Of a stretch of 62,839 bases of DNA, positions 23,994 to 32,286 are shown piece after piece (positions within the stretch are counted from its first letter, which is position 1; each line of letters starts with the position of its first letter). The translations under genes were made by a program, and so were the position numbers. Source of the stretch: Butyricicoccus_A sp963620595 (GTDB lineage: Bacteria > Bacillota > Clostridia > Oscillospirales > Butyricicoccaceae); the NCBI GenBank assembly GCA_963620595.1, contig CAVFAY010000016.1:1-62839 (forward strand), in the 5' to 3' direction. Under the pieces are notes generated by a model. The model worked only from the letters and a program-made list of their open reading frames with translations, ran no database searches and was not told where the DNA came from.

Positions 23994-24785
23994 TTAGTAT
24001 TTGCCTTCAATCGCAAAGGCATGATTCATCGGGCCACTGCCCTTTCCAAGATCCAGCATTGCTGCCAGCGCGCCAGAAATATATCGCTTCGCACAGTCCA
24101 CAGCCTCATCCAAATTCATGCCCTTGGCAAGATTCGATGCAATGGCACTGGACAGCGTGCAGCCGGTACCATGGGTATTCGGATTGTCAATGCGCTTTCC
24201 TTCAAACCACTGATAACCGCCATCACGATACAGCAGATCATTCGCATCGTTTAGATTGTGTCCGCCCTTGCACAGGACAGCGCAGTGATATGTTTCACTA
24301 ATCCATTTTGCCGCTTCAATCATATCGTTTGCACTGGTAATCTTTTGGCCGAAGAGAACCTCTGTCTCCGGAATATTCGGAGTAATCACGGTCGCTTTCG
24401 GAATCAGTTGAGTCTTGAGGGTATCAATTGCCTCATCACTGATGAGCTTTGCGCCGCTTGTCGCAACCATTACCGGATCAACAACGACATTCTTAAGCTG
24501 ATATGTTTCAATGGTATCTGCGATGACCTGAATCAGTCCGCTGGAAGAAACCATACCAATTTTTACGGCATCTGGTGCAATATCTTCAATCACATCAGTT
24601 AGCTGTTCCCGCAAAAAATCCGGAGTCACCTCCATAATACCCGTTACGCCGGTGGTATTCTGCGCAGTCAAGGCAGTGATTGCACTCATGGCATATACGC
24701 CATTTGCTGTCATTGTCTTGATGTCTGCCTGAATTCCGGCGCCTCCGCAGGAGTCACTTCCTGCGATCGTCAATGCTGTTTTCAT
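23994..24785 (-). CDS. thiD: Hydroxymethylpyrimidine/phosphomethylpyrimidine kinase
   Basis: A 263-residue ribokinase-fold kinase. The N terminus ALTIAGSDSCGGAGIQADIKT is the ThiD substrate loop. DAVKIGMVSS and VVVDPVMVATSGAKL follow, and the C-terminal NTHGTGCTLSSAIASNLAKG holds the catalytic Asp/Gly-Thr-Gly-Cys anion hole of the family. It phosphorylates HMP and HMP-P to HMP-PP for thiamine synthesis. ATG 24785 follows AAAGGAG by 11 nt and directly follows the riboswitch expression platform. It is the first gene of the salvage operon. No thiC, thiE or thiG is in the window. Confidence 0.94.
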   Translation of the reverse strand: MKTALTIAGSDSCGGAGIQADIKTMTANGVYAMSAITALTAQNTTGVTGIMEVTPDFLREQLTDVIEDIAPDAVKIGMVSSSGLIQVIADTIETYQLKNVVVDPVMVATSGAKLISDEAIDTLKTQLIPKATVITPNIPETEVLFGQKITSANDMIEAAKWISETYHCAVLCKGGHNLNDANDLLYRDGGYQWFEGKRIDNPNTHGTGCTLSSAIASNLAKGMNLDEAVDCAKRYISGALAAMLDLGKGSGPMNHAFAIEGKY

Positions 24786-24883
24786 TGTGAACTTGTCTCC
24801 TTTCACAGTCATTGATTTTGTATAGCGGTGGAAAGTGGTGCCCCCAATCAACCGCTCTCAAAACGAAACCCTGTGAGATTTTT

Positions 24884-24919
24884 CCAAAATAAAAAGCGCA
24901 CTCGGTAATCCGATGCGCA
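24884..24919 (-). terminator. Terminator of the TPP riboswitch expression platform
   Basis: On the minus strand a stem GCGCA-TCGG/CCGA-(G)-TGCGC with an ATTA loop is followed by TTTTTATTTT. It lies between the TPP aptamer and thiD, so TPP binding probably causes transcription termination. Confidence 0.8.
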
Positions 24920-24931
24920 AGTCAAAAAATC

Positions 24932-25016
24932 TCTCCCTACGTTGGCATTACCCAAATCAGGTCAAGGGTCAAGGCGATTGCCTACTCTCAGCCAGTTTAC
25001 ACAAGCTCCCCTGTTT
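24932..25016 (-). ncRNA. TPP riboswitch (THI element)
   Basis: On the minus strand the conserved core is complete: GGGGAGC at the 5' side, CTGAGAG, then GACCCTTGACCTGAT, GGGTAATGCC and CGTAGGGA at the 3' side. It lies in front of thiD and controls the whole thiD-ykoEDC-tenA operon by thiamine pyrophosphate. Confidence 0.97.
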
Positions 25017-25026
25017 CGTTCAATTC

Positions 25027-25055
25027 ATTATATTATCTTTATTTCTTCCCGTCAA
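25027..25055 (-). promoter_or_regulatory. Sigma-A promoter of the thiamine salvage operon
   Basis: On the minus strand -35 TTGACG (25050-25055), a 17-bp spacer and a perfect -10 TATAAT (25027-25032). The start site would be about 4 nt before the TPP aptamer. Confidence 0.85.
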
Positions 25056-25084
25056 GAACTGATTGTATTTTGCAAGAAAAAACT

Positions 25085-25687
25085 TCATTTTCTTTCTCCA
25101 GAGATATGGAGTGTTCCATCCTGTGAAGAGATTGCAGAAATTGAAGTAAATGTCTTCTCCAACTCTGTACGAAAGTTTTGTTCTAACGGCTCCATCAAAT
25201 CCTGCTGCATCCAGGCACTCGGCAATTCCATAGAGGCCACAGATAGTTTCTGTAATGTAAGATTCACTTTCCTATTGTTTGCTTGCAGCTGAAACTCACA
25301 AGATACCGGCAATTCTTCCGGTAAAAATTCCAAAACGGCAGTATACGACTGCGCGATACTGTCTGATTGTTGATTTAATAGCTTTGTGGCTTGTTCCTTA
25401 GATAAGATTCCTGAAATAACTATTTTTTCATCCTCTTGTATTCCTACTGCAAGATTAGTAAGCGGCAAGACACCTCCACAGGTATCCTGTACGAGAGAGA
25501 CAAAAAATGAACTGTCGTATGTCTGTGTGACCATCTGTTCCGTCTGTACCGTTGTGTGTTCCTGTATCTCTGTGTCACCTGGTATATGTTCCGGCACCGT
25601 CTTTTCTGCCGTTCTGCTCAGCACTACAACACCTATTGCCAAGCATACACCAGCGATTACACCAATTGTTTTCCAGCGCGTCTGCAT
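25085..25687 (-). CDS. Uncharacterised membrane-anchored protein
   Basis: I do not recognise this 200-residue protein. One hydrophobic segment near residues 9-25 (GVIAGVCLAIGVVVL) with basic residues before it suggests an N-terminal anchor, so most of the chain would be outside the membrane. A Thr/Glu-rich linker follows, then a mixed alpha/beta part. A GTG at 25693 gives two more residues; ATG 25687 has the better spacing to AAGGGAG. It is preceded by the SH3-domain membrane protein gene, from which a hairpin at 25743-25775 separates it. The two may act at the envelope (inference only). Confidence 0.75.
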   Translation of the reverse strand: MQTRWKTIGVIAGVCLAIGVVVLSRTAEKTVPEHIPGDTEIQEHTTVQTEQMVTQTYDSSFFVSLVQDTCGGVLPLTNLAVGIQEDEKIVISGILSKEQATKLLNQQSDSIAQSYTAVLEFLPEELPVSCEFQLQANNRKVNLTLQKLSVASMELPSAWMQQDLMEPLEQNFRTELEKTFTSISAISSQDGTLHISGERK

Positions 25688-25742
25688 ATACACAACACTC
25701 CCTTATTACAGCCTATGTTGTATGATGCGTGTTTATACGCAG

Positions 25743-25775
25743 AAAAGCACGCGGCAATGCCACGTGCTTTTTTAC
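25743..25775 (-). terminator. Rho-independent terminator after the SH3-domain gene
   Basis: A stem AAAAGCACG(C)GG facing CC(A)CGTGCTTTT with A and T tracts on both sides, 5 bp after the SH3-domain gene stop on the minus strand. Confidence 0.8.
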
Positions 25776-25779
25776 AAAT

Positions 25780-26643
25780 TTATTGTTTGACTGTGTACAC
25801 GGTTTCTCCATCGTATATAGACTGCATATAACCGGAGATCTTTTCTCCTTTAGAATCTGTACAAGAGATTTTAATCCAGCCGTTGTCATCCGCTCTATTT
25901 AGAATGGTGATACGGTCATTTTTTTCGAGTACAGTCAAAATATTATCTGCATTTTTGGCTGTCGGTTCACTACGGACATTCATGCTCCACTTCATCACAG
26001 CAGTGTTTGTCTCTGCGTCTTGCTTCGTCTCGTCTGTGGATTCGTCACTTTCTACTGTGCTCTGTCCAATTGTCAGCTGCACCATTTTTCCGGAATGACT
26101 CAATCCCCATCCGGCGGTCATGCCGGCAATAAAACAGACGATCAAGCCGATAACAGCCAGTACAGTCTTAGAGACATGTGCGCGTCCGCGTGGTTTATGG
26201 TGTGTGCGATCTTCTAGTTCCCATGCAGACTCTTCAACATTCTCTTTGGCGGAAACGTTCTGTGCTTTCCTCTTTTTGTGCTTTCTGTGAAACAAATCGA
26301 ACGACAGCGTTTCCGGTCCATTCAGCCATTCATCCCAATTATCTTGAATATCCTTTGCTACTTCTTCCGAGATAATTCGCTCGCCGTCTGTCGTGCGTGC
26401 ATGCTGTGCATACCATTGTACGATCACCTTTAAGCGCTTATTCGTTTCTTCCTCCGACAGCGTTTCTTGTCTCTGTGCTTCTTTTAAATATGCTGTACAA
26501 AAATCATACAGTACATCTTCTGTCGATTTTCCCGTGTGTTCTTGTTCATAGGTGCGATCCAGCAGATGGATTACCGCTTCTACGCTTTTTCGATCATCTG
26601 AACCGAATACCTCCGGGCTGAACTCAAACCGTTCTTCCGACAT
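25780..26643 (-). CDS. SH3-domain membrane protein of unknown role
   Basis: A 287-residue single-pass protein. The acidic N-terminal ~125 residues are cytoplasmic and rich in charged helices (WDEWLNGPETLSFD). A basic linker (HRKHKKRK) and one membrane helix near 165-185 (VLAVIGLIVCFIAGMTAGWG) follow. The extracellular C terminus is a bacterial SH3 fold (MNVRSEPTAKNADNILTVL, ITILNRADDNGWIKISC, SGYMQSIY). Such domains bind cell-wall peptides. AAGGAGGAG lies 5 nt before ATG 26643, and a consensus promoter lies upstream. A link between an internal signal and the cell wall is possible but not shown. Confidence 0.8.
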   Translation of the reverse strand: MSEERFEFSPEVFGSDDRKSVEAVIHLLDRTYEQEHTGKSTEDVLYDFCTAYLKEAQRQETLSEEETNKRLKVIVQWYAQHARTTDGERIISEEVAKDIQDNWDEWLNGPETLSFDLFHRKHKKRKAQNVSAKENVEESAWELEDRTHHKPRGRAHVSKTVLAVIGLIVCFIAGMTAGWGLSHSGKMVQLTIGQSTVESDESTDETKQDAETNTAVMKWSMNVRSEPTAKNADNILTVLEKNDRITILNRADDNGWIKISCTDSKGEKISGYMQSIYDGETVYTVKQ

Positions 26644-26698
26644 AAAGGCTCCTCCTTCTTCCGATTGATATCCTCTATCAACATATATCGACAATTTT

Positions 26699-26727
26699 AG
26701 TATAATGCAAAATCCCGTCTTTTTCAA
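26699..26727 (-). promoter_or_regulatory. Sigma-A promoter of the SH3-domain gene
   Basis: On the minus strand -35 TTGAAA (26722-26727), a 17-bp spacer and -10 TATACT (26699-26704). Confidence 0.75.
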
Positions 26728-26808
26728 CTCTTTTGCTGAACGTTTCCATCTTTCAAGAAAAATTTTAAGTTTCAAATCTTATTAGAACTAATTTTTCTCT
26801 TTCGTATA

Positions 26809-26848
26809 TAAAAAAAGCTGACAGAAAAAAATTCATTCTGCCAGCTTT
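26809..26848 (-). terminator. Rho-independent terminator of the NfeD-SPFH operon
   Basis: A 13-bp stem with one mismatch (AAAGCTGACAGAA facing TTCTGCCAGCTTT) followed on the minus strand by TTTTTT. It lies 19 bp after the SPFH gene. Confidence 0.87.
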
Positions 26849-26866
26849 CTGTTTTACACAAATGGT

Positions 26867-27766
26867 TTACTCTTTTGCTTCCGGACTCGGTGTCTGCCAT
26901 ACTTCCTGCAGTGAAGTTGCCAAACCTGCCATGCCCTGAATTTCAGACGGAATGATAATCTTGGTTGCCTTGCCGTCTGCTGCCTTAGCAAACGCCTCCA
27001 ATGCCTTCAGGCGAAGTACCTTATCATTCGGTGCCGCCTCATTGAGCAGTACCAAAGAATCTGCCAGAGCCTTCTGCACCGTCATCAGTGCTTCTGCCTG
27101 ACCCTGTGCTTCCTTGATCTGTGCTTCGCGTTTTGCATCTGCACGCAGAACCGTAGATTCCTTTTCGCCCTGCGCAACCAGGATTGCGGACTGTTTCTGA
27201 CCTTCTGCAACAAGGATTGCTTCGCGGCGTTCGCGCTCTGCCTTCATCTGCTTCTCCATGGATTCCTGAATGGCCTTCGGCGGAATAATGTTCTTCAGTT
27301 CCACACGGTTGACCTTGATGCCCCACGCATCGGTTGCCTCATCCAAAATCGTGCGCATCTTAGTATTGATGACATCACGGGATGTCAGTGTTTCGTCCAA
27401 TTCCAAGTCACCAATGATGTTTCGCAACGTTGTTGCCGTCAAATTTTCAATAGCTGCCATCGGGCTTTCTACGCCATAGGTAAACAGCTTTGGATCGGTA
27501 ATCTGAAAGTACACAACAGTGTCAATCTGCATGGTTACATTATCTTTGGTGATAACTGGCTGCGGTTCAAAATCCACAACCTGTTCTTTGAGCGTTACAC
27601 GGCGCGCGACGCGCTCAATCAGCGGAATTTTGAAGTGCAGACCTGTCTGCCAGGTTCCCTGATATGCGCCCAGTCGCTCAATCGTATACGCTTTTGCCTG
27701 CGGAACGATCTTGATATTGGAAATCAATACAACCAACACAATTAAAATCAAAATAATTACTACCAT
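26867..27766 (-). CDS. SPFH/stomatin-like membrane scaffold protein (QmcA type)
   Basis: A 299-residue band-7 protein. An N-terminal membrane helix (about 1-18) precedes the SPFH domain: VPQAKAYTIERLGAYQGTWQ, FKIPLIERVARRVTLKEQ and the LRNIIGDLELDETLTSRD segment typical of stomatins. A long charged coiled coil follows (ESMEKQMKAERERREAILVA onward), then an oligomerisation tail (GMAGLATSLQEVW). Such proteins form large rings or cages in membrane microdomains. It lies directly after an NfeD-family gene, the standard partner. GGAGG lies 8 nt before the ATG. Confidence 0.93.
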   Translation of the reverse strand: MVVIILILIVLVVLISNIKIVPQAKAYTIERLGAYQGTWQTGLHFKIPLIERVARRVTLKEQVVDFEPQPVITKDNVTMQIDTVVYFQITDPKLFTYGVESPMAAIENLTATTLRNIIGDLELDETLTSRDVINTKMRTILDEATDAWGIKVNRVELKNIIPPKAIQESMEKQMKAERERREAILVAEGQKQSAILVAQGEKESTVLRADAKREAQIKEAQGQAEALMTVQKALADSLVLLNEAAPNDKVLRLKALEAFAKAADGKATKIIIPSEIQGMAGLATSLQEVWQTPSPEAKE

Positions 27767-27791
27767 ACGTTTGTCCTCCTTCTCGTTTTGC

Positions 27792-28235
27792 TTATACTCT
27801 CTTTACGATTGCCTTTACACCGGAAATAGCGGTGACAACAACCGTTTCCCCCTCCGGAATGCAATCGTTTGGATCAGACGCACGGGCACTCCAAATTTGC
27901 CCCATCAGGCGAATTTGACCGGTTCCCTGCTTGGCATCAATCGTCTGAATGACAACCGCTGTTTGGTCAAGAATGCGGTCTGCATTTGTTCGGTCAATTG
28001 TTTTCAGCAACTTGCCGCGGACAATCGGTCTCAACAGCAACAGCATAACAATCGCAACCGCCAAACAAACACTGAGCTGTACAATTTCGCCAAATCCCAT
28101 CGCAGCTGCCGCCATCGCTCCGACAGAGCCAATGGCAAACCAGATGGTAATCAGCTGTACCGTACACGCCTCTGCCACCAGACAAAAGATCAGCACGCCG
28201 ATCCAGATATACACAGGAGAAATAGTCATCATCAT
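27792..28235 (-). CDS. NfeD-family membrane protein
   Basis: A 147-residue short NfeD homolog. Three or four hydrophobic helices fill residues about 5-70 (VYIWIGVLIFCLVAEACTV onward), and the soluble C-terminal OB-fold domain covers about 85-147 (GQTAVVIQTI-like strand, GQIRLMGQIWSARAS, VVVTAISGVKAIVK). It is encoded 25 bp upstream of the SPFH gene, a pairing found across bacteria in which NfeD helps assemble or regulate the SPFH scaffold. GGGAGGG precedes the ATG; the first of three Met codons is used. Confidence 0.92.
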   Translation of the reverse strand: MMMTISPVYIWIGVLIFCLVAEACTVQLITIWFAIGSVGAMAAAAMGFGEIVQLSVCLAVAIVMLLLLRPIVRGKLLKTIDRTNADRILDQTAVVIQTIDAKQGTGQIRLMGQIWSARASDPNDCIPEGETVVVTAISGVKAIVKRV

Positions 28236-28263
28236 GAAGATTCCCTCCCTTCCTGTTAACTAT

Positions 28264-28293
28264 ATCATATTTACCCAGCAATGTACACAACAA
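28264..28293 (-). promoter_or_regulatory. Possible promoter of the NfeD-SPFH operon
   Basis: On the minus strand -35 TTGTTG (28288-28293), an 18-bp spacer and -10 TATGAT (28264-28269), just before the NfeD ribosome binding site. Confidence 0.5.
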
Positions 28294-28310
28294 GATGATT
28301 ACAAAGCATT

Positions 28311-29156
28311 CTATATTGTTGGCTGTTTCTGCTCTGATTCACTGTTCCATTCCCGATCCAGCAGGTATCTCCTCCGATATTTGAGCATGGCATAATCTGT
28401 GATGCGCTTGAGTACCGTGACATCTGTTGCGCCGCCAATCACACCAACCAGCATTTTACCCTGAATAAATTTCGCATACAGCATATCATCAGACAGCGCT
28501 TTCGCTGTGCTGTGAATCTGGTCGGTGAGATCAAACGCCAATTTTTTCATTTCTTCTGGCTTTTGCTGTTTGCTGCCGCACAGATTTTTGCACAGGGTAT
28601 TCATATCTTCATCCCGTTTGCGCATTTCTTCGCCGCTGTAGAGTGCTGTTTCAATGACACGCAGTTGAAAGTATCGTTCCTCCATATTGTCATAGTCATA
28701 GCCAAACGACAGAGAAATCTCGTATAAATTGCGCAGCATCAGACTGACAAACAGCGGAATGTCCGGCAGTCCCAGTCCGATCAAACCAAATCCAATACCC
28801 TCCAGAGAAGAAAACAACAGATTTTTTCTGGCATATCCACTCGCTTTTTTGCGAAAAGCACGCACATTTTGCTTGTCCTCTCGAATTTTTGCCGCATATT
28901 CCCGCACTTCATATTCAGACTGCCGTTTTTCCTTGTCATAGGTTTTCTCAATGACTCCGGTTCCCTTGTCAAATACCACTTCAAACGCCTTGATAAAGGC
29001 GGCATCTAATTTGGATTGTAAGGTTTTGGGGATGACTTTTTGGAGCTTAGAAAACAATTTCGTACCCGATACGCAATTTTTATAGATATACTTTTCTTCG
29101 CGTTTACGCAAATCGTCCCATTCGTCTTCCCAAATATTTTGTCTTTTGCGTCTCAT
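28311..29156 (-). CDS. EcsC-family protein
   Basis: A 281-residue EcsC-family protein. It begins with a highly charged helical region (NIWEDEWDDLRKREEKYIYK), and the central block SSLEGIGFGLIGLGLPDIPLFVSLMLRNLYEISLSFGYDYD is the family signature with an amphipathic or hydrophobic hairpin. EcsC proteins occur with ABC transporters or phages, and their function is poorly known. The start at 29156 is 5 bp after the flavoenzyme gene stop. The ribosome site is weak (AAAAAGG), suggesting translation coupled to the upstream gene. Confidence 0.85.
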   Translation of the reverse strand: MRRKRQNIWEDEWDDLRKREEKYIYKNCVSGTKLFSKLQKVIPKTLQSKLDAAFIKAFEVVFDKGTGVIEKTYDKEKRQSEYEVREYAAKIREDKQNVRAFRKKASGYARKNLLFSSLEGIGFGLIGLGLPDIPLFVSLMLRNLYEISLSFGYDYDNMEERYFQLRVIETALYSGEEMRKRDEDMNTLCKNLCGSKQQKPEEMKKLAFDLTDQIHSTAKALSDDMLYAKFIQGKMLVGVIGGATDVTVLKRITDYAMLKYRRRYLLDREWNSESEQKQPTI

Positions 29157-29161
29157 ATCAA

Positions 29162-30214
29162 TCACTTCTGCCTTTTTTCGTGCAGCAGACGTCCGGCACA
29201 GCGGTCCGGATTGATACGCCACTGACATACACTGCAATCCACACATTTGTCCGTTTTTCGCCCTGCCAGTGCGTCTGCTGACCACTCTGGATTTGCCAAC
29301 GAGCTGCGTCCGACATCAATCATATCCACTTGCGTCAGTTCCAATGCACCGCGCGCATCCTCCGGCACACGAATGCCATTGACAGCAAAAACAGGAATAG
29401 CTACTTGCTTCTTGATTTCTCCCGCCGCATAAATGATATCTTTATATGGAAAATCTGCCGGCTTTTCCGCCTCCTGTTCCTCGGTAAATCCATAGGAAAT
29501 ATCCAGAAAATCTATGCCGTGCTCTTCCAAGATCTTGGCATGACGAATGCCGTCTTGCAATGTCGGCTCAAACGCGCCCAAGCGAATGCCAACCACAAAA
29601 TCCTCCGGTACAATCTTGCGAATGCCATCGAGAATCTCCAGCACAAATTGTTCCGGACATGCTCCATATGTATCCGTGCGCGTATTGACTCTGGCATTTA
29701 AAAATTGACACATCAGATACCGATGACATCCGTGCAGTTCCACACCATCATAGCCAGCCTGATAGGCACGCCGCGCTGCAGAAATAAATGCCTGCTGCAT
29801 ATCATGAATCTGTTCTGCAGACATCTCTACACCAGTCTTATCTCCCAACACATACGCACTAGGACATAGTGCGTGCTGTGCAATGCCAACGATGCCGGCA
29901 TGATGAATCTGTACAAAAATCGGGCATCCTTCCGCATGAACAGCATCGGTAATTCGGCGCAGACCTCCAATCTGTCCATCTTCCCAAATGCCGAGCTGCG
30001 TCTGTGCCAGCTTGCCTTCCTCCGTCACACAGGTTGCTTCCTGAATAATCAGTCCGGCACCGCCGCGCGCTAAACGGCGATAATGCTCTACGTGTTTGTC
30101 ATCGACATATCCACTGCCATCCGACCAATTGTAAATCACCATTGGCGGCACACAGACACGATTGCGAATTTTTGTATTGCGAATAAAAAACGAGTCAGAC
30201 AATTGTTTCTTCAT
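29162..30214 (-). CDS. Old-yellow-enzyme-family NADH:flavin oxidoreductase
   Basis: A 350-residue FMN TIM-barrel oxidoreductase. Features are NRVCVPPMVIYNWSDGSG at the FMN site, HYRRLARGGAGLIIQEATCV, VQIHHAGIVG, the YDGVELHGCHRYLMCQFLN segment with substrate-binding residues, and VDMIDVGRSSLANPEW. The C terminus has a Cys cluster, CVDCSVCQW followed by Cys in DRC, as in members that bind an Fe-S cluster, but the spacing is not the classical one of 2,4-dienoyl-CoA reductase, and the FAD/NADH domain of that enzyme is absent. It probably reduces an activated double bond. AAGGAG lies 10 nt before the ATG. Confidence 0.9.
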   Translation of the reverse strand: MKKQLSDSFFIRNTKIRNRVCVPPMVIYNWSDGSGYVDDKHVEHYRRLARGGAGLIIQEATCVTEEGKLAQTQLGIWEDGQIGGLRRITDAVHAEGCPIFVQIHHAGIVGIAQHALCPSAYVLGDKTGVEMSAEQIHDMQQAFISAARRAYQAGYDGVELHGCHRYLMCQFLNARVNTRTDTYGACPEQFVLEILDGIRKIVPEDFVVGIRLGAFEPTLQDGIRHAKILEEHGIDFLDISYGFTEEQEAEKPADFPYKDIIYAAGEIKKQVAIPVFAVNGIRVPEDARGALELTQVDMIDVGRSSLANPEWSADALAGRKTDKCVDCSVCQWRINPDRCAGRLLHEKRQK

Positions 30215-30311
30215 CGTGGTTCTTCTCCTTGCTGATATGATTTACTCTTAGTGTATCACGATTTTTCTTTCTGTGTGTGAAAAAATCGTAAAATAGCAAG
30301 AATATAACAAA

Positions 30312-30350
30312 ATCCGGCAGAAACCACAGGATTGTCTGTGTTCTGCCGGA
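30312..30350 (-). terminator. Rho-independent terminator of the Na/Pi transporter gene
   Basis: A perfect 10-bp stem TCCGGCAGAA/TTCTGCCGGA followed on the minus strand by a T-rich stretch, 14 bp after the stop. Confidence 0.8.
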
Positions 30351-30364
30351 TGATTGCTTGTTGT

Positions 30365-32026
30365 TTAAACCGGATCTGTGCTCAATACCGGTGGACGGGT
30401 GCCGCCGGAAATCTGTGCATTTTTCCGCGCAATAAATACCATATCATCTGCATGGTCACCGATTTTTTCAAAATCATGCAGAGCTTCTACGAAAATAATG
30501 CCTGGCTCTGTGGCACACTGTTTGTTGCTCAAGCGCTTAATATGATTGTTCTCATAATTGCGCTTCATATTATCTACCTTATCTTCGATATGATGCAGCT
30601 CCAGTGCATCCTGCTCGGTCAGATTATGACACAGAAATCCGCTGAATGCACGGTCAAACAGCAAGAGATCTGCTTCATACATATCTTTAAGTTCCTGCCG
30701 TGCTTCTTCTGAATAAATCAATTCTTTTTCCAAGCACTGCTCGGTTTTTTCCAGCAAATTGATGGCGTGGTCACCAATACGTTCCAGATCACCAACCAGA
30801 TGGAACATATTGCCGACAAGCTGCGGTACATGCGCCGGAAGATTGTGACCGCTGAACTGTACCAGATAATCTGTGATACCATGATTCAGGAAATTGATAA
30901 CGTTCTCTGTCTCACGGATTTTCTCCGCGTGACTCACATCATTGTTCAGCATACCTTCCGCTGCCAGAACCAAATTTTCACGAACCATGCCGCCCATGCG
31001 CTCGGATTCTTTGTACAACTGATGAATCGTTGCACTCGGTGCGTCAATCTGTTTAGAATCAATGTATGCAAAGCGATATGCATTTTCGTGTACTTTTTTG
31101 GGTATCACACGATACGAGATATTGACCAGCCACTGTACAAAAGGCAGCAAAATCAATGCAGTCACCAGCTTGAATGTGATATGGAACATCGAAATTTGTA
31201 CAACCGTATTTGCCGTAAACAGATTGTAGATATTAACGAACGGCGTCAACATGCAAATCGGAGTAAAGATAATTGCACCAATAACATTATATACGCAGTA
31301 AATTACCGCCGCGCGCTTGGTATTGTTCTTCGCACCGATTGCTGACAGGAACGGCGTAATCGATGAACCAACGTTAATGCCGCAAATCAAGAATGCAGCA
31401 AAGTGCATCGGCATCAATCCCTGCATCGCCAGCGCCTGTAATACACCAACTGCTGCGGACGAGCTCTGAATAATGCAACACAGAACCAGACCCACTACAA
31501 GTCCAAGGATTGGATTTGTCGCGCTTGCAATAAAGTTCTGAAATTCCGGCATATCCTTTAGACCGGACATCGATTCACTCATTGTATGCAAGCCTTGGAA
31601 CAGAATACCAAAGCCCAGAATAATTTGCCCAACATATTTCTGTACCTTTTTCTTACAGAACATCTGCATCAGCGCACCGATAAAAATACATACCGGAGCA
31701 AGCCATGAAATATCCAGTGCAATCAAGATACTTGTCATTGTTGTACCGACATTGGCACCGAGAATGACACCAGCCGCCTGAAGCAAGTCCATAATACCGG
31801 CATTCAAGAAGCCCATACACATAATGGTCGTTGCGGAAGATGACTGCACGCAGGCGGTGACGAAAACGCCCAGAAGGAAGCCCATAACCGGGTTGCGTGT
31901 CAGTTTCTCCAGCAGGTTGTTCAGCTTCGGACCGGCTGCAAGCTCCAATCCGGCACCCATGTACTTCATGCCGAACAGGAACAGTCCCAATCCGCCGCAC
32001 AAGGCTAGAATGTTACTAAATCCCAT
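30365..32026 (-). CDS. Na/phosphate cotransporter with PhoU-like domain
   Basis: A 553-residue NptA/PNaS-family transporter. The membrane part has the two inverted repeats with paired QSSSA motifs (FVTACVQSSSATTIMCMG and CCIIQSSSAAVGVLQAL) that form the sodium and phosphate sites, plus GANVGTTMTSIL and GINVGSSITPFL. Residues from about 340 to 540 form a cytoplasmic PhoU-like helical domain (LVGNMFHLVGDLERIGDHAINL and LHDFEKIGDHADDM) with the metal-binding E/D-x3-DH motifs. It imports or exports phosphate with sodium under PhoU-type control. GAGGAG lies 5 nt before the ATG. Confidence 0.93.
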   Translation of the reverse strand: MGFSNILALCGGLGLFLFGMKYMGAGLELAAGPKLNNLLEKLTRNPVMGFLLGVFVTACVQSSSATTIMCMGFLNAGIMDLLQAAGVILGANVGTTMTSILIALDISWLAPVCIFIGALMQMFCKKKVQKYVGQIILGFGILFQGLHTMSESMSGLKDMPEFQNFIASATNPILGLVVGLVLCCIIQSSSAAVGVLQALAMQGLMPMHFAAFLICGINVGSSITPFLSAIGAKNNTKRAAVIYCVYNVIGAIIFTPICMLTPFVNIYNLFTANTVVQISMFHITFKLVTALILLPFVQWLVNISYRVIPKKVHENAYRFAYIDSKQIDAPSATIHQLYKESERMGGMVRENLVLAAEGMLNNDVSHAEKIRETENVINFLNHGITDYLVQFSGHNLPAHVPQLVGNMFHLVGDLERIGDHAINLLEKTEQCLEKELIYSEEARQELKDMYEADLLLFDRAFSGFLCHNLTEQDALELHHIEDKVDNMKRNYENNHIKRLSNKQCATEPGIIFVEALHDFEKIGDHADDMVFIARKNAQISGGTRPPVLSTDPV

Positions 32027-32221
32027 ATAGTCTCCTCATTTCGAGTTGTTTCGCCTTAGAAAACAGTCTGCCGCCACTCTTCACAATTTTTCGACAGACC
32101 GATTTCTGCGGCTTTCAAAATTTATTATAACACTCCATGTTAAAAATTGCACGATTTTTTTACATAAATGATACGTCACATTTACAAATCTTACATAGTT
32201 TTAACATTTGTGCATCGTATG

Positions 32222-32267
32222 CGAAAAATGCCCCAGATGATACATTGTATGCATCATCTAGGGCATG
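32222..32267 (-). terminator. Rho-independent terminator after lysA
   Basis: A 13-bp stem with one mismatch (ATGCCCCAGATGA facing TCATCTAGGGCAT) followed by TTTTT on the minus strand. Confidence 0.87.
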
Positions 32268-32286
32268 AGATAAAATTTCGATGATA

